A stretch of DNA of 64,000 nt, taken from assembly GCF_958405895.1 (NCBI RefSeq), contig NZ_CATZAR010000001.1, one strand, 5' to 3'. Under the pieces are notes generated by a model that saw nothing but the letters and a program-made list of their open reading frames with translations, did no database searches and was not told the DNA's origin. Made by a program: the position numbers and the translations under genes. Below are positions 8,595 to 18,645 of the stretch, in pieces (position 1 is the first letter of the stretch; each line of letters begins with the position of its first letter). The stretch is from Ralstonia thomasii. Its GTDB lineage: Bacteria; Pseudomonadota; Gammaproteobacteria; Burkholderiales; Burkholderiaceae.

Positions 8595-9158
8595 TTAGAA
8601 CGTGTACCGCAAGTACAGCTCGTTCAGATCGGTGCCGGGGTTCGGGCGCTTGATCGACGCGTTCGACAGGTGTTCGAAGCGGTAGCCCATCTGGAATTGC
8701 TGCTTGCTGCCAAAGGCCACGCCCACGCCAATCATGTCGGAGAACTGGAAGGCCGTGCTGAAATAGTGTTCATTGGACGTGCTGACGTGCGACAGCAAGC
8801 GCGGGCCGACACCAGCTTCGATGAACGGTACCCACGAACCGCCGCGCTTTTCAAGGCGGAATAGCGGCGTCACGCCGAATTCGGTGATGTTTTGGCGGTT
8901 GGTGCCCTTGGTCGAGCGCCATTGGCCCAGCGCGACTTCCCAATCCAGATTCACGAACCAGCCTTCCGGGTTGCCCCAGTGGAAGCCCGAGTCGAAATCC
9001 AGGTCGACGCCGTATTTCTCGATGCCGTGCTTGTTGTCTTTGCCGTAGATGGCGCGCACGGACGGGTCAGCCTGAGCGGGCAGGGCAGCAAACAGCGTGG
9101 CGGCGCCCAGGGCGGCGGCCAGCAGCTTGGCGGAACGGGGAAGCGCGGATCGGATCAT
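8595..9158 (-). CDS. pagL: Lipid A 3-O-deacylase, PagL family
   Basis: A 187-residue outer-membrane beta-barrel precursor. Residues 1-30 are a signal peptide ending PAQA. The C-terminal strand carries the PagL signature HLSNASIKRPNPG, in which His and Ser (H-x-S) are two of the three catalytic residues, and the protein ends with an aromatic residue (LRYTF), as barrel proteins do. PagL removes the 3-linked acyl chain of lipid A and can lower TLR4 recognition. The acidic triad position (Glu in Pseudomonas PagL, as I recall the sequence) appears to be Asp here. The ATG at 9158 was chosen because the signal peptide starts there; an upstream extension in frame is low-complexity. Confidence 0.87.
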   Translation of the reverse strand: MIRSALPRSAKLLAAALGAATLFAALPAQADPSVRAIYGKDNKHGIEKYGVDLDFDSGFHWGNPEGWFVNLDWEVALGQWRSTKGTNRQNITEFGVTPLFRLEKRGGSWVPFIEAGVGPRLLSHVSTSNEHYFSTAFQFSDMIGVGVAFGSKQQFQMGYRFEHLSNASIKRPNPGTDLNELYLRYTF

Positions 9159-9458
9159 CAGAGAGAACAGAATCAGTTGAGCGGCGCGCGTGAATCGGGG
9201 CAACTGCGTCGGCAACCACGCGCGCGGCAGACGTGGTGGCAGGCAAACAGACGGTCTGGATGGCACCGAGCGGGCTTGCAAGGCATCGGGCAACGCAATT
9301 TGCGCGCCTGGTGCTGCATCAGCCGGCCCTGATGATCCGGGCGGTCTGAAATAAATTCCATCGATTATAGGGGGAACTATCCGACTGCGTGCGGCCTTAC
9401 GCACAAGAGGACATTGCCGGTGGCGAAACGTTGGCGGCCACCGGCACTAAGAGAAGGG
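9159..9458. other. Intergenic region with inverted repeat downstream of the efflux operon
   Basis: A 300-bp stretch without a gene. CCGGTGGC at 9417-9424 pairs with GCCACCGG at 9437-9444, forming an 8-bp hairpin 15 bases past the outer-membrane channel stop. There is no good T-tract on the minus strand, so it is at best a weak terminator. The rest probably holds the pagL promoter. Confidence 0.45.
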
Positions 9459-10964
9459 TTATTGCGCGGCTGGCGTGGATGCCGGCTGCAGCGCTGCCTT
9501 GCCGACCACCGGTACTTCGCCGTGCCAGCCACCGCCCAGCGCCTTCACCAGCAGCACCGCTGCCGAATACTGCTTGCCCTGCAGCGTGAGCAGCGTGCGC
9601 TCGGCGCTGTAGGCCGTGGCCTGTGCTGTGATGACTTCCAGGAAGCTCACGGTGCCCGCGCGATAGCGGTTCAGGTTGAGCTGCGCGGCTTCCTGCGCGG
9701 CCTTGACGGCATCGGCCTGTACGCCAAATTCCTGCGTTTGCCAGCGCAGCGCGGCCAGGTTGTCTTCGACATCCTGGAAGGCCCCCAGCACGGTCTGGCG
9801 GTACGTTGCGACGGACGCATCGTAGGCAGCGCCGGCCTTGTCGACGGCGGCTGCACGCGCGCCGCCATCAAACAGCGTCGCTGCCAGGGTTGGGCCGATC
9901 GACCAGACGCGGCTGGGCAGTGTTGCCAGGCGCGTGAGCGTGTTGGCCGCCAGGCCGGCCGAGGCACCCAGCGTAAGCGTCGGGAAGTACGCGGCCTTGG
10001 CCACGCCGATCTGCGCGTTGACAGCGGCCATGCGTCGCTCGGCGGCGGCGATGTCGGGACGGCGCTCCAGCACTGCTGATGGCACTTCCAGCGGAATGGC
10101 AGGCAGGGCCGGCAGGTCGGCGGCGCTCGCAGCAGTGGCTGGGGCCAGCGAGAACTCCGCCGGCGGTTTGCCGATCAGCACCGCAATGGCGTGCTCAAGC
10201 TGCGCCCGCGTGACTTCGGTATCCAGCAGCAGCGCCTGCGACTGCTTGAGTTGCGTCTGCGCGGTCAGCACGTCGGAACGCTGCGCCACGCCCACGGCGT
10301 ACTGGTTTTGCGTGAGTTTCAGGAAGCGCTCGTAGTTCGCCACCGTGCGTTGCAAGACGGCTTTCTGGGTATCCGTGACACGCAATTGAAAATAATTCTG
10401 CGCAAGCGTCGCCTGTGCCGACAGCAAAGCGGACGATAAGTCGCCTGCGCTGGCTTGCGCGCTCGCCTTGTTCGACTCAACCGTCCGGCGGATGCGGCCC
10501 CACAGGTCCAGTTCCCAGCTGGCGTTGAGCGACAGGCTCTGCGAATTGAGCAGGCTTGGGTTGCCGGTCGACAGGCTGCCATCCGGGTTGACCGACGTGC
10601 GCACTGAACGGCTGCGCGTGGCTGACGCATTGGCACCCAGCGTCGGGAAGAACGAAGCCTGTGCCGATTGCACCAGCGCCTGGGCCTGGCGGTACTGCGC
10701 CTCGGCCACCAGGATGTTCTGATTGGCGGCGGCCACTTGTTCTTCCAGCGCGTTCAGTTGCGGGTCGTTGAAGATCTCCCACCACTTGCCGCGGGCAATG
10801 GCGTCGCTCGGATCGGCGACTTTCCAGTCGCCGGCTTCCTTGTATTGCTGCGGCACTTCGGCATCGGGGCGCTTGTAATCGGGCCCGACCGCGCAGGCGG
10901 AGACGAGTGCGCACGCGGCCAGCGCGAGCAACGAGGTACGGAGGGCTTGAGTGCCTCTTGTCAT
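9459..10964 (-). CDS. opmB: RND efflux outer-membrane channel lipoprotein (OpmB/NodT type)
   Basis: A 501-residue TolC-like outer-membrane factor. The N-terminus has a lipoprotein signal with lipobox VSAC (about residue 24) and the family start AVGPDYKRP. Two outer-membrane-efflux repeats follow: ALVQSAQASFFPTLGANAS in the first, QIGVAKAAYFPTLTLGAS in the second, each with long helical stretches that form the periplasmic tunnel. It is the last gene of a four-gene operon, two bases after the preceding permease stop. It should trimerise and dock with the RND permeases through the adaptor to expel drugs to the outside. The homologous Pseudomonas system is MuxABC-OpmB. The substrate is not predictable. 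Confidence 0.92.
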   Translation of the reverse strand: MTRGTQALRTSLLALAACALVSACAVGPDYKRPDAEVPQQYKEAGDWKVADPSDAIARGKWWEIFNDPQLNALEEQVAAANQNILVAEAQYRQAQALVQSAQASFFPTLGANASATRSRSVRTSVNPDGSLSTGNPSLLNSQSLSLNASWELDLWGRIRRTVESNKASAQASAGDLSSALLSAQATLAQNYFQLRVTDTQKAVLQRTVANYERFLKLTQNQYAVGVAQRSDVLTAQTQLKQSQALLLDTEVTRAQLEHAIAVLIGKPPAEFSLAPATAASAADLPALPAIPLEVPSAVLERRPDIAAAERRMAAVNAQIGVAKAAYFPTLTLGASAGLAANTLTRLATLPSRVWSIGPTLAATLFDGGARAAAVDKAGAAYDASVATYRQTVLGAFQDVEDNLAALRWQTQEFGVQADAVKAAQEAAQLNLNRYRAGTVSFLEVITAQATAYSAERTLLTLQGKQYSAAVLLVKALGGGWHGEVPVVGKAALQPASTPAAQ

Positions 10965-10966
10965 GT

Positions 10967-13900
10967 TCAGCTTCCTTGCGAATCCAATGCGGGCAGCGGT
11001 GCGTCCTTGCTGCGGCCGGCGCGGCGCAGGCGCAGCCGGTCGAGCGCCAGGTAGACCACCGGCGTGGTGTAGAGCGTAAGGATCTGGCTGACCAGCAGCC
11101 CGCCGACAATGGAGATGCCCAGCGGCGTACGCAGCTCCGCGCCGTCGCCGTGGCCCAGCGCCAGGGGCAGGGCGCCCAGCAGCGCCGCCATCGTCGTCAT
11201 CAAGATCGGCCGGAAGCGCAGCACGCAGGCGTGGAAGATTGCATCCGCCGGGCTCATGCCCTGGCTGCGCTCCGCCTCCAGCGCGAAGTCGATCATCATG
11301 ATGGCGTTCTTCTTGACGATGCCGATGAGCAGAATCACGCCGATCAGCGCGATGATCGAAAAGTCCGTGTCGGTAATGATCAGTGCCAGCAGCGCCCCCA
11401 CACCGGCCGAGGGCAGCGTAGAGAGAATCGTGATCGGGTGGACGTAGCTCTCATACAGCAAGCCCAGCACGATGTAGATGGTGATGAGCGCAAACAGGAT
11501 CAGCACCGGCTGACTCGAGAGCGAATCCTGGAACGCCTTCGCGGTGCCCTGGAAGCTTCCATGCACGGAGGACGGCACGCCGATGCGGTTCATCGCGTCC
11601 TGGATGTCCTGCGTTGCACCGGACAGCGATGCCCCCGGCGCGAGGTTGAACGAGATCGTGCTTGCCGCAAACTGCCCCTGGTGGTTGACCGCCAGCGCCG
11701 TGTTGGTGGGCTCGTAGTGCGAGAAGGTCGACAGCGGTACCTGCGCACCCGTCGAGGTGATGATGTAAATGTCACGCAGACCGTCGGGGTTCTGCCAGTA
11801 CTGCGGCGCCGCTTCCATCACAACGCGGTATTGGTTGAGCGGGTTGTAGATGGTCGATACCTGGCGCTGCCCGAACGCGTTGTTCAGGGCGTTGTCGATA
11901 TCGCTCGGGTTGATGCCGAGCGATTTGGCCTTGTCGCGGTCGATGACGAGCGACGTCTGCAGGCCCTTGTCCTGCGTATCAGTGTTGACGTCCGTCAGCG
12001 ATTTCACCTGCGTGAGCGCCTGCTTGATCTTCGGGTCCCACGCGCGCAGCTCGTTCAGGTCGTCGGCCTGCAGTGTGTATTGGTACTGCGCGTTGCTGGC
12101 CCGACCGCCGACCCGGATGTCCTGCACCGATTGCAGGAACAGGCTCGCGCCGGGTTCACCCGCCAGCTTGCCGCGCAGCCGGTTGATGATTTGGTCGGCG
12201 GACATCCTGCGCTCGGCCAGCGGCTTGAGCTGAATGAACATCTGCCCGGTATTGCGCTGACTGCCGCCCGTAAAGCCCACCACGTTCTCCACCGCAGGGT
12301 CTTGCCGAACGATGGTGATGAAGTCGGTCAGCTTGGTGCGCATCGCCTGGAACGAGATCGACTGGTCCGCCTGGATGAAACCGATCACACGGCCGGTGTC
12401 CTGCTGCGGGAAGAACCCCTTGGGCACGATGATGTACAGGTAGACGTTCAGGCAGACCGTCGCCAACAGGATGAGCAGGGTAAGCCAGCTGTGCCGCAGC
12501 GCCCACGCCAGCGAGTTGCGGTAGATGTCGAGCAGGAAGGTGAAGAAGCCTTCGGTCTTGCGGTGAAACCAGCCGTGTTCTTCCTCGGCGGCGGGCTTGA
12601 GCAAGCGCGCGCACATCATCGGCGTGGTGGTGAGGGATACCACCAGCGATACCAGGATAGCCACCGACAGCGTCACCGCAAACTCCCGGAACAGCCGGCC
12701 CACGATGCCGCCCATCATCAGTAGCGGAATGAACACGGCGATCAGCGAAAAGCTCATCGACACCACCGTGAAGCCGACCTCGCGCGCACCCTTGAGCGCC
12801 GCCTGCATGGGCCGCATGCCGTTCTCGATGTGGCGCGAGACGTTCTCGAGCACCACGATGGCGTCGTCCACGACAAAGCCTGTCGCCACCGTCAACGCCA
12901 TCAGCGAGAGGTTGTCGAGGCTGTAGCCGCACAGGTACATCACCCCGAATGTGCCGATCAGCGAGACCGGCACCGCCACGCTCGGAATGAGCGTCGCCCG
13001 CACGTTGCGCAGGAACAGGAACACCACCATGATCACCAGCGCGATCGACAGCACCAGCGTGCGCTCTACATCCTTGAGCGAGGCGCGGATGGTGGGCGTG
13101 CGGTCCATCATCACATCGAGGTTGATCTGCGCGGGAATGGTGTTGCGCAGGTACGGCAGCACGTCGTTGATGCGGTCGACCGTGTCGATGATGTTGGCGC
13201 CCGGTTGCCGGCTGATGATGAGCAGCACCGAGGGCTTGCCGTTGGCCGAGCCGTAGTTGCGGATGTCCTGCACGCTGTCAGTCACTTCTGCCACGTCGGC
13301 CAGCCGCACCGGCGACCCTTTGCGCCAGGCGATGATGAGCGACTGGTATTCGACGGCCTTCTTTGCCTGGTCGTTGGCGTAGATGGTCCAGACGCGGTCG
13401 CCCGATTCCATCATGCCCTTGGGCTTGTTCGCGTTCGTGCTGGTGATGACGGTGCGCACGGTCTCCATCGAGATGCCGTACTTGTTCAGCGCCATCGGGT
13501 TCAGCTCGACCCGCACTGCCGGCAGCGAAGCTCCGCCGATGGAGACCTGGCCCACGCCGTTGATCTGCGACAGCTTCTGCGCAAGGATGGTTGAGGCCGC
13601 ATCGTACAACTCGCCGCGCGACTTGGTGTCGGACGTCAGCCCCACGATCATGATCGGCGCATCGGCCGGATTGACCTTGCGATACGTCGGGTTGCTCGGC
13701 AGGCCCGAAGGCAGCAGGCTGCGCGAAGCATTGATGGCAGCCTGCACGTCGCGCGCGGCGCCGTCGATGTCGCGCGACAGATCGAACTGCAGCGTGATCC
13801 GCGACGAGCCGAGCGAGCTGGACGAGGTCATCTCGGTAATGCCCGCGATGCGGCCGAGCGAGCGCTCCAGCGGCGTCGCGACGGTAGCCGCCATGGTCTC

Positions 13901-14068
13901 GGGGCTGGCGCCCGGCAGCGAAGCGTTGACCGAGATAGTCGGAAAATCGACCTGCGGCAGCGGGGACACCGGCAGCAGGCGGAACGCCGCGATACCGGCC
14001 AACGCCACGCCAATGGTCAGCAGCGCCGTGGCGACCGGCCGCGCGATGAAGGTGGCGGACAGGTTCAT
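10967..14068 (-). CDS. muxC: RND efflux permease (MuxC/MdtC type)
   Basis: A 1033-residue, 12-helix inner-membrane proton antiporter of the hydrophobe/amphiphile RND family. TM1 starts at about residue 10 (IARPVATALLTIGVALAG). The proton-relay Asp pair in TM4 is present (FVVDDAIVVLENVSRHIE), as is the duplicated two-half layout with large periplasmic loops. Its start overlaps the stop of the other permease by four bases (ATGA), so the two are translationally coupled. MdtB/MdtC-type permeases form mixed trimers (two B, one C), and the pair here has the same arrangement. Known substrates of relatives include bile salts, novobiocin and some beta-lactams; for this organism it is inference. Confidence 0.93.
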   Translation of the reverse strand: MNLSATFIARPVATALLTIGVALAGIAAFRLLPVSPLPQVDFPTISVNASLPGASPETMAATVATPLERSLGRIAGITEMTSSSSLGSSRITLQFDLSRDIDGAARDVQAAINASRSLLPSGLPSNPTYRKVNPADAPIMIVGLTSDTKSRGELYDAASTILAQKLSQINGVGQVSIGGASLPAVRVELNPMALNKYGISMETVRTVITSTNANKPKGMMESGDRVWTIYANDQAKKAVEYQSLIIAWRKGSPVRLADVAEVTDSVQDIRNYGSANGKPSVLLIISRQPGANIIDTVDRINDVLPYLRNTIPAQINLDVMMDRTPTIRASLKDVERTLVLSIALVIMVVFLFLRNVRATLIPSVAVPVSLIGTFGVMYLCGYSLDNLSLMALTVATGFVVDDAIVVLENVSRHIENGMRPMQAALKGAREVGFTVVSMSFSLIAVFIPLLMMGGIVGRLFREFAVTLSVAILVSLVVSLTTTPMMCARLLKPAAEEEHGWFHRKTEGFFTFLLDIYRNSLAWALRHSWLTLLILLATVCLNVYLYIIVPKGFFPQQDTGRVIGFIQADQSISFQAMRTKLTDFITIVRQDPAVENVVGFTGGSQRNTGQMFIQLKPLAERRMSADQIINRLRGKLAGEPGASLFLQSVQDIRVGGRASNAQYQYTLQADDLNELRAWDPKIKQALTQVKSLTDVNTDTQDKGLQTSLVIDRDKAKSLGINPSDIDNALNNAFGQRQVSTIYNPLNQYRVVMEAAPQYWQNPDGLRDIYIITSTGAQVPLSTFSHYEPTNTALAVNHQGQFAASTISFNLAPGASLSGATQDIQDAMNRIGVPSSVHGSFQGTAKAFQDSLSSQPVLILFALITIYIVLGLLYESYVHPITILSTLPSAGVGALLALIITDTDFSIIALIGVILLIGIVKKNAIMMIDFALEAERSQGMSPADAIFHACVLRFRPILMTTMAALLGALPLALGHGDGAELRTPLGISIVGGLLVSQILTLYTTPVVYLALDRLRLRRAGRSKDAPLPALDSQGS

Positions 14069-17000
14069 CGTTGCCCGCCAGATTGGTTGGCGCCGGCGGC
14101 ACCGTGGCGTCGGGCGGCGCGGCGCGCGCGCCAGTCACGCAGGCGTCCGCCCAGGCTGTCGAAGGCCAGATAGATGACCGGCGTGGTGAACAGCGTCAGC
14201 ACCTGGCTGACCAGCAGGCCACCCACCATCGTGATCCCTAGCGGCTGGCGCAGCTCGGAGCCCACGCCTGTGCCCAGCATCAGCGGCAGCGCACCCAGCA
14301 GGGCGGCCATGGTCGTCATCAGAATCGGGCGGAAGCGCAGCAGACACGCCTGGTAGATGGCGTCGCGCGGAGCCATGCCCTGCTCACGCTCGGCCTCCAG
14401 CGCGAAGTCGATCATCATGATCGCGTTCTTTTTGACGATACCGATCAGCAGGATGATCCCGATGATGGCGATGATGCCCATGTCCTTGCCCGACACCAGC
14501 AGCGAGAGCAGGGCGCCCACGCCGGCCGACGGCAGCGTCGACAGGATCGTCACCGGGTGGATCGTGCTTTCGTACAGCACGCCCAGCACGATGTACATCG
14601 TGATGATGGCCGCAAGGATCAGCCACAGTTGGTTCGACAGCGACGCGCGGAACGCCAGCGCCGCGCCCTGGAAACTGGTCTGCATGCTGGCCGGCAAGCC
14701 GATTTCCTCTTCGACCGCATTGATGGTGTCGACCGCCGCGCCTAGCGAGGCACGCGGCGCCAGGTTGAACGAGATGGTTGCCGCCGGAAATTGGCCCTGA
14801 TGGTTCACCACGAGCGAGCCCGGCTGTTCCACCACCGTGGCAAACGCGCCCAAGGGAATCTGCTGGCCGCTGCTCGATGCCACGTGCAGGTCATACAGCG
14901 ATTGCGGCCCCAGCTGCATCTTCGGGTCCGTTTCGAGCACCACGCGGTACTGGTTCGATTGCGTGAAGATGGTCGAAATCAGGCGCTGGCCGTAGGCGCT
15001 GTACAGCACGCTGTCGACCGCCGCCATCGTGATGCCGTACACGGCCGCCTTGTCGCGGTCGACCTGCACGTAGGCGCGCAGGCCGTTGTCCTGCAGGTCG
15101 CTCGCCACGTCGCGCAGCTCGCGGGTCTGCTGCAGGCGTTCAACCAGTTTGGGCACCCACTTCGATAGGTTGTTCGGGTCCGGGTCTTCCACCGTGAATT
15201 GGTACTGCGTGCGGCTGACGCGGTCTTCAATCGTCAGATCCTGCACCGGCTGCATGTACAGCGAGATACCGGCCACCTTGGCCAGTTCGGGTTGCAGGCG
15301 CTGGATGATCTCGGTGGCATCGGCGTCGCGTTCATCCTTCGGCTTGAGGTTGATCAGCATGCGCCCGCTGTTGAGCGTCGTGTTCACGCCATCCACGCCG
15401 ATGAACGACGACAGGCTCTCCACCGCCGGGTCTTTCAGCACCACCTCGGCCAGCTTCTGCTGCCGCTCCGCCATGGCCGAGAACGAAATCGACTGCGACG
15501 CATCCGAAATGCCCTGGATCACGCCCGTGTCCTGCACCGGGAAGAAGCCTTTGGGCACCACCACATACAGCAGCCCCGTCAGCACCAGCGTGCCGATGGC
15601 CACCAGCAGCGTCGTCTTCTGCCGGTCAAGCACCCATTGCAGCATGCGGCCGTACCGCGCGATGACGTTGTCGAAGAACGCGCCCGCAGCGTGATAGAAG
15701 CGCGATTGCTCGGCTTCGGGAATGTGCTTGAGCAAGCGTGCGCACATCATCGGCGTGAGCGTGAGCGACACCACGGCCGAGATCAGGATCGATACCGCCA
15801 ACGTGATGGCGAACTCGCGGAACAGCCGCCCCACCACATCGCCCATGAACAGCAGCGGAATCAGCACCGCGATGAGCGAGAACGTGAGCGAGATGATGGT
15901 GAACCCGATCTGCTTGGACCCCTTGAGCGCGGCTTCCATCGGCGGGTCACCCTCTTCGATGTAGCGCGCGATGTTTTCGATCATGACGATCGCATCGTCC
16001 ACCACGAAGCCGGTGGCGATGGTCAGCGCCATCAGCGTGAGGTTGTTGATCGAAAAGCCTGCCAGGTACATCACGCCGAACGTACCGACCAGCGACAACG
16101 GCACCGCCACCGCCGGAATGACCGTGGCCGGCACGTTGCGCAGGAACAGGAAGATCACCATCACGACCAGCGCCACCGCCAGCATCAGTTCGAACTGCAC
16201 ATCCGATACCGAGGCGCGGATCGTCGTGGTGCGGTCGGTCAGCAGCGATACCTCTACGTTGCCGGGCAGCGTTTCCTTCAACTGTGGCAGCAGCGCCTTG
16301 GCACGGTTGACCACCTCGATCACGTTGGCGCCAGGCTGGCGTTGCACGTTCAGGATGATGGCGGGGGTGGTGTTGGACCAGGCGGCCAGCTTGCTGTTTT
16401 CGGCGCCGTCAACGATCTGCGCCACGTCGGTCAGGCGGATGGGCGCGCCGTTCTTGTAGGCGACGATCATCTTGCTGTACTCGGCGGCCGACTTGAGCTG
16501 GTCGTTGGCGTCGATGGTGGAGGCGCGCATCGGGCCGTCGAAGCTGCCCTTGGCCCCATTGACGTTGGCGGTACCGATGGCGGTGCGGATATCGTCGATC
16601 GACAGCCCGAGCGCCGCCAGCGCCGACGTATTGGCCTGGATGCGCACGGCGGGCCGCTGCCCGCCGCTGATGCTGACCAGGCCAATGCCGGGCAACTGCG
16701 ACAGCTTTTGCGCGATGCGCGTGTCGACGAGGTCTTCCAGCTTGGGCAGCGGCATCGTGTTGGAGGTGATCGCCAGCGCAAGGATTGGCGCGTCGGCCGG
16801 GTTCACCTTGCTGTAGATCGGCGGCATCGGCAGGTCGTTCGGCAGCAGGTTGCCGGCCGCGTTGATGGCCGCCTGTACTTCCTGCTCGGCAATGTCGAGC
16901 GAGAGCGACAGATCAAACTGCAGCGTGATGACCGAGGCGCCGCCCGAGCTGGATGACGTCATCTGCTTCAGGCCCGGCATCTGCCCGAACTGGCGTTCGA

Positions 17001-17199
17001 GCGGTGCGGTGATGGACGACGTCATCACATCGGGGCTGGCACCCGGGTACAGCGTCGTGACCTGGATGGTCGGGTAATCGACTTCGGGCAGCGCAGAGAG
17101 CGGCAGCATCCGGTACGCCACCAGGCCCGAGAGCAGGATGGCGACCATCAACAGCGTGGTCGCCACAGGCCGGAGGATGAAGATTCGGGAGGGATTCAT
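14065..17199 (-). CDS. muxB: RND efflux permease (MuxB/MdtB type)
   Basis: A 1044-residue RND proton antiporter, paralogous to the downstream permease. It has the TM4 Asp pair (TGFVVDDAIVMIENIARYIE) and the standard pseudo-twofold repeat of six helices plus a periplasmic docking/porter domain. It lies between the adaptor gene (57 bases upstream) and muxC (four-base overlap). In MdtBC-type pumps this subunit mainly conducts protons while the partner handles drug binding; that division is known for E. coli and assumed here. The start ATG at 17199 gives the expected short cytoplasmic N-terminus (MNPSRIFILRPVATTLL). Confidence 0.93.
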   Translation of the reverse strand: MNPSRIFILRPVATTLLMVAILLSGLVAYRMLPLSALPEVDYPTIQVTTLYPGASPDVMTSSITAPLERQFGQMPGLKQMTSSSSGGASVITLQFDLSLSLDIAEQEVQAAINAAGNLLPNDLPMPPIYSKVNPADAPILALAITSNTMPLPKLEDLVDTRIAQKLSQLPGIGLVSISGGQRPAVRIQANTSALAALGLSIDDIRTAIGTANVNGAKGSFDGPMRASTIDANDQLKSAAEYSKMIVAYKNGAPIRLTDVAQIVDGAENSKLAAWSNTTPAIILNVQRQPGANVIEVVNRAKALLPQLKETLPGNVEVSLLTDRTTTIRASVSDVQFELMLAVALVVMVIFLFLRNVPATVIPAVAVPLSLVGTFGVMYLAGFSINNLTLMALTIATGFVVDDAIVMIENIARYIEEGDPPMEAALKGSKQIGFTIISLTFSLIAVLIPLLFMGDVVGRLFREFAITLAVSILISAVVSLTLTPMMCARLLKHIPEAEQSRFYHAAGAFFDNVIARYGRMLQWVLDRQKTTLLVAIGTLVLTGLLYVVVPKGFFPVQDTGVIQGISDASQSISFSAMAERQQKLAEVVLKDPAVESLSSFIGVDGVNTTLNSGRMLINLKPKDERDADATEIIQRLQPELAKVAGISLYMQPVQDLTIEDRVSRTQYQFTVEDPDPNNLSKWVPKLVERLQQTRELRDVASDLQDNGLRAYVQVDRDKAAVYGITMAAVDSVLYSAYGQRLISTIFTQSNQYRVVLETDPKMQLGPQSLYDLHVASSSGQQIPLGAFATVVEQPGSLVVNHQGQFPAATISFNLAPRASLGAAVDTINAVEEEIGLPASMQTSFQGAALAFRASLSNQLWLILAAIITMYIVLGVLYESTIHPVTILSTLPSAGVGALLSLLVSGKDMGIIAIIGIILLIGIVKKNAIMMIDFALEAEREQGMAPRDAIYQACLLRFRPILMTTMAALLGALPLMLGTGVGSELRQPLGITMVGGLLVSQVLTLFTTPVIYLAFDSLGGRLRDWRARRAARRHGAAGANQSGGQR

Positions 17200-17256
17200 G
17201 CCAGCTCGGAACAGAAAACTTCGTCAGGCGCGTGCACGCAATGCACGACTCAGGGC

Positions 17257-18645
17257 TTACGGTTTGGCGGCCGGCGCACTCGCGGCGGGTGCTGAAGCAC
17301 CACCCTGGCCACGGCGATGACGCCCGCCCTGATCGGCCTGGCCGGCGGCGGGGGCGCTTGCGGCGGCGGCTCCCGGCTGGATCACCTCAACCGGCGAGCC
17401 GTCGCGCAGCTTGTCGGCACCGTCGATCACCACGCGCTCGCCCGGCTGCAGGCCTTGCGCCACCGACACACGATCACCTTCGGTCACGCCCAGCTTGACC
17501 AGGCGCAGCGCCACCTTGTTGTTGTCGCCCACCACGTAGACGAAGGTGCCCTGCGTGCCGCGCTGGATGGCGGCACCCGGCACGATCACCACGTCGCGCA
17601 GCGTATCCACCCGCATGCGCACGTTCACGAACTGATTGGGGAACAGCATCGCGTTCTGGTTCGGGAACTGCGCACGCAATTTGACGGTGCCCGTGGTGTT
17701 GTCGATGGTGTTGTCCACCGTCATGAGCACGCCGCGCGCGAGCTGCGTGGTCTGGCCGCGGTCCCACGCTTCCACCGGCAGCTTGTCGCCGGACTGCAGG
17801 CGCGGCATGACCTTGGGCAGGTTGTCTTCGGGAATGGAATAGATGACCGTGATCGGGTCGATCTGCGTGATGACCACGATGCCGTTGGTGTCCGACGCAT
17901 GCACGATGTTGCCCGGATCGACCTGGCGCAAGCCAACCCGGCCAGATACCGGGGCGGTGATGCGCGTGTAGGAGAGCTGCACGCGCGCGTTGTCGACATT
18001 GCCCTGGTCCAGCTTGACCGTGCCGTCGTACTGACGCACCAGCGCGGCTTGCGTATCCACCTGCTGCTTGGAAATTGAATCCTGCGAGAGCAGCGTCTGA
18101 TAGCGCTGCAAGTCGAGCTTCGCGTTGTGCAGCAGCGCCTGATCGCGCGCTAGCTGACCTTCCGCCTGGGCGAGCTGCGCCTGATAGGTGCGCGGGTCGA
18201 CCTCTGCGAGCAGGTCGCCGGCCTTGACGGTCTGCCCCTCCGTGAATGCCAGGCGCACGAGCTGGCCGTCCACACGTGTCTTGACCGTCACGTTGTTGAC
18301 CGGCGTGACATTGCCCAGCGCCGACAGCACCACGTTGATGTCGCCCTTGATGGCCGTGCCGACCATCACCGGCATCGGCTTGCCGGCCATCGCTGCGCCG
18401 CGCCCGCCAGCGCCTCCTCGCCCACCCGGGCCGCCTGCGTCGCGATACTTCGCGTGATAGACCGCGTAGCCGATCAGCACCAGAAGAGTGATCACCACCC
18501 AGATGCCCCAGCGGCGGCGCTTGCCACCCTCGCGCGGGGGCGGCAGCAGCGTCGGAGACACCTCGTTGGGCGTCTCTTTCCCAGCATGCGTACGGCGACC
18601 TGCGTCGTCAAATTGGCCGGGCTTCTGGTCCTTGGGATCGGACAT
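17257..18645 (-). CDS. muxA: RND efflux periplasmic adaptor (MuxA/MdtA type)
   Basis: A 462-residue membrane-fusion protein. After a polar 45-residue cytoplasmic tail comes one membrane anchor (WGIWVVITLLVLIGYAVY), a Gly-rich linker, then the lipoyl/hairpin/beta-barrel order typical of MdtA: the lipoyl half (VKTRVDGQLVRLAFTEGQTV), the alpha-hairpin (about 150-230), and the second lipoyl half (ITAPVSGRVGLRQVDPGNIV). The C-terminus is a long Ala/Gly/Pro-rich tail. I chose the ATG at 18645, preceded by AGGAA, over a longer frame start at 18687. It is first in the operon, with its promoter in the 250-bp gap shared with the divergent response-regulator gene. It bridges the permeases to the outer-membrane channel. 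Confidence 0.92.
   Translation of the reverse strand: MSDPKDQKPGQFDDAGRRTHAGKETPNEVSPTLLPPPREGGKRRRWGIWVVITLLVLIGYAVYHAKYRDAGGPGGRGGAGGRGAAMAGKPMPVMVGTAIKGDINVVLSALGNVTPVNNVTVKTRVDGQLVRLAFTEGQTVKAGDLLAEVDPRTYQAQLAQAEGQLARDQALLHNAKLDLQRYQTLLSQDSISKQQVDTQAALVRQYDGTVKLDQGNVDNARVQLSYTRITAPVSGRVGLRQVDPGNIVHASDTNGIVVITQIDPITVIYSIPEDNLPKVMPRLQSGDKLPVEAWDRGQTTQLARGVLMTVDNTIDNTTGTVKLRAQFPNQNAMLFPNQFVNVRMRVDTLRDVVIVPGAAIQRGTQGTFVYVVGDNNKVALRLVKLGVTEGDRVSVAQGLQPGERVVIDGADKLRDGSPVEVIQPGAAAASAPAAGQADQGGRHRRGQGGASAPAASAPAAKP

Noticed and set aside
9417..9444. Hairpin after opmB as a rho-independent terminator
   Set aside because: The stem is good but no T-tract follows on the minus strand; kept only as a repeat within the intergenic note.
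10907..12724. 600-residue plus-strand open frame opposite the RND permease
   Set aside because: Composition is His/Arg/Gln-rich as expected for antisense of membrane-protein codons; no ribosome site or family match. The similar frame at 15199-16956 was rejected for the same reason.
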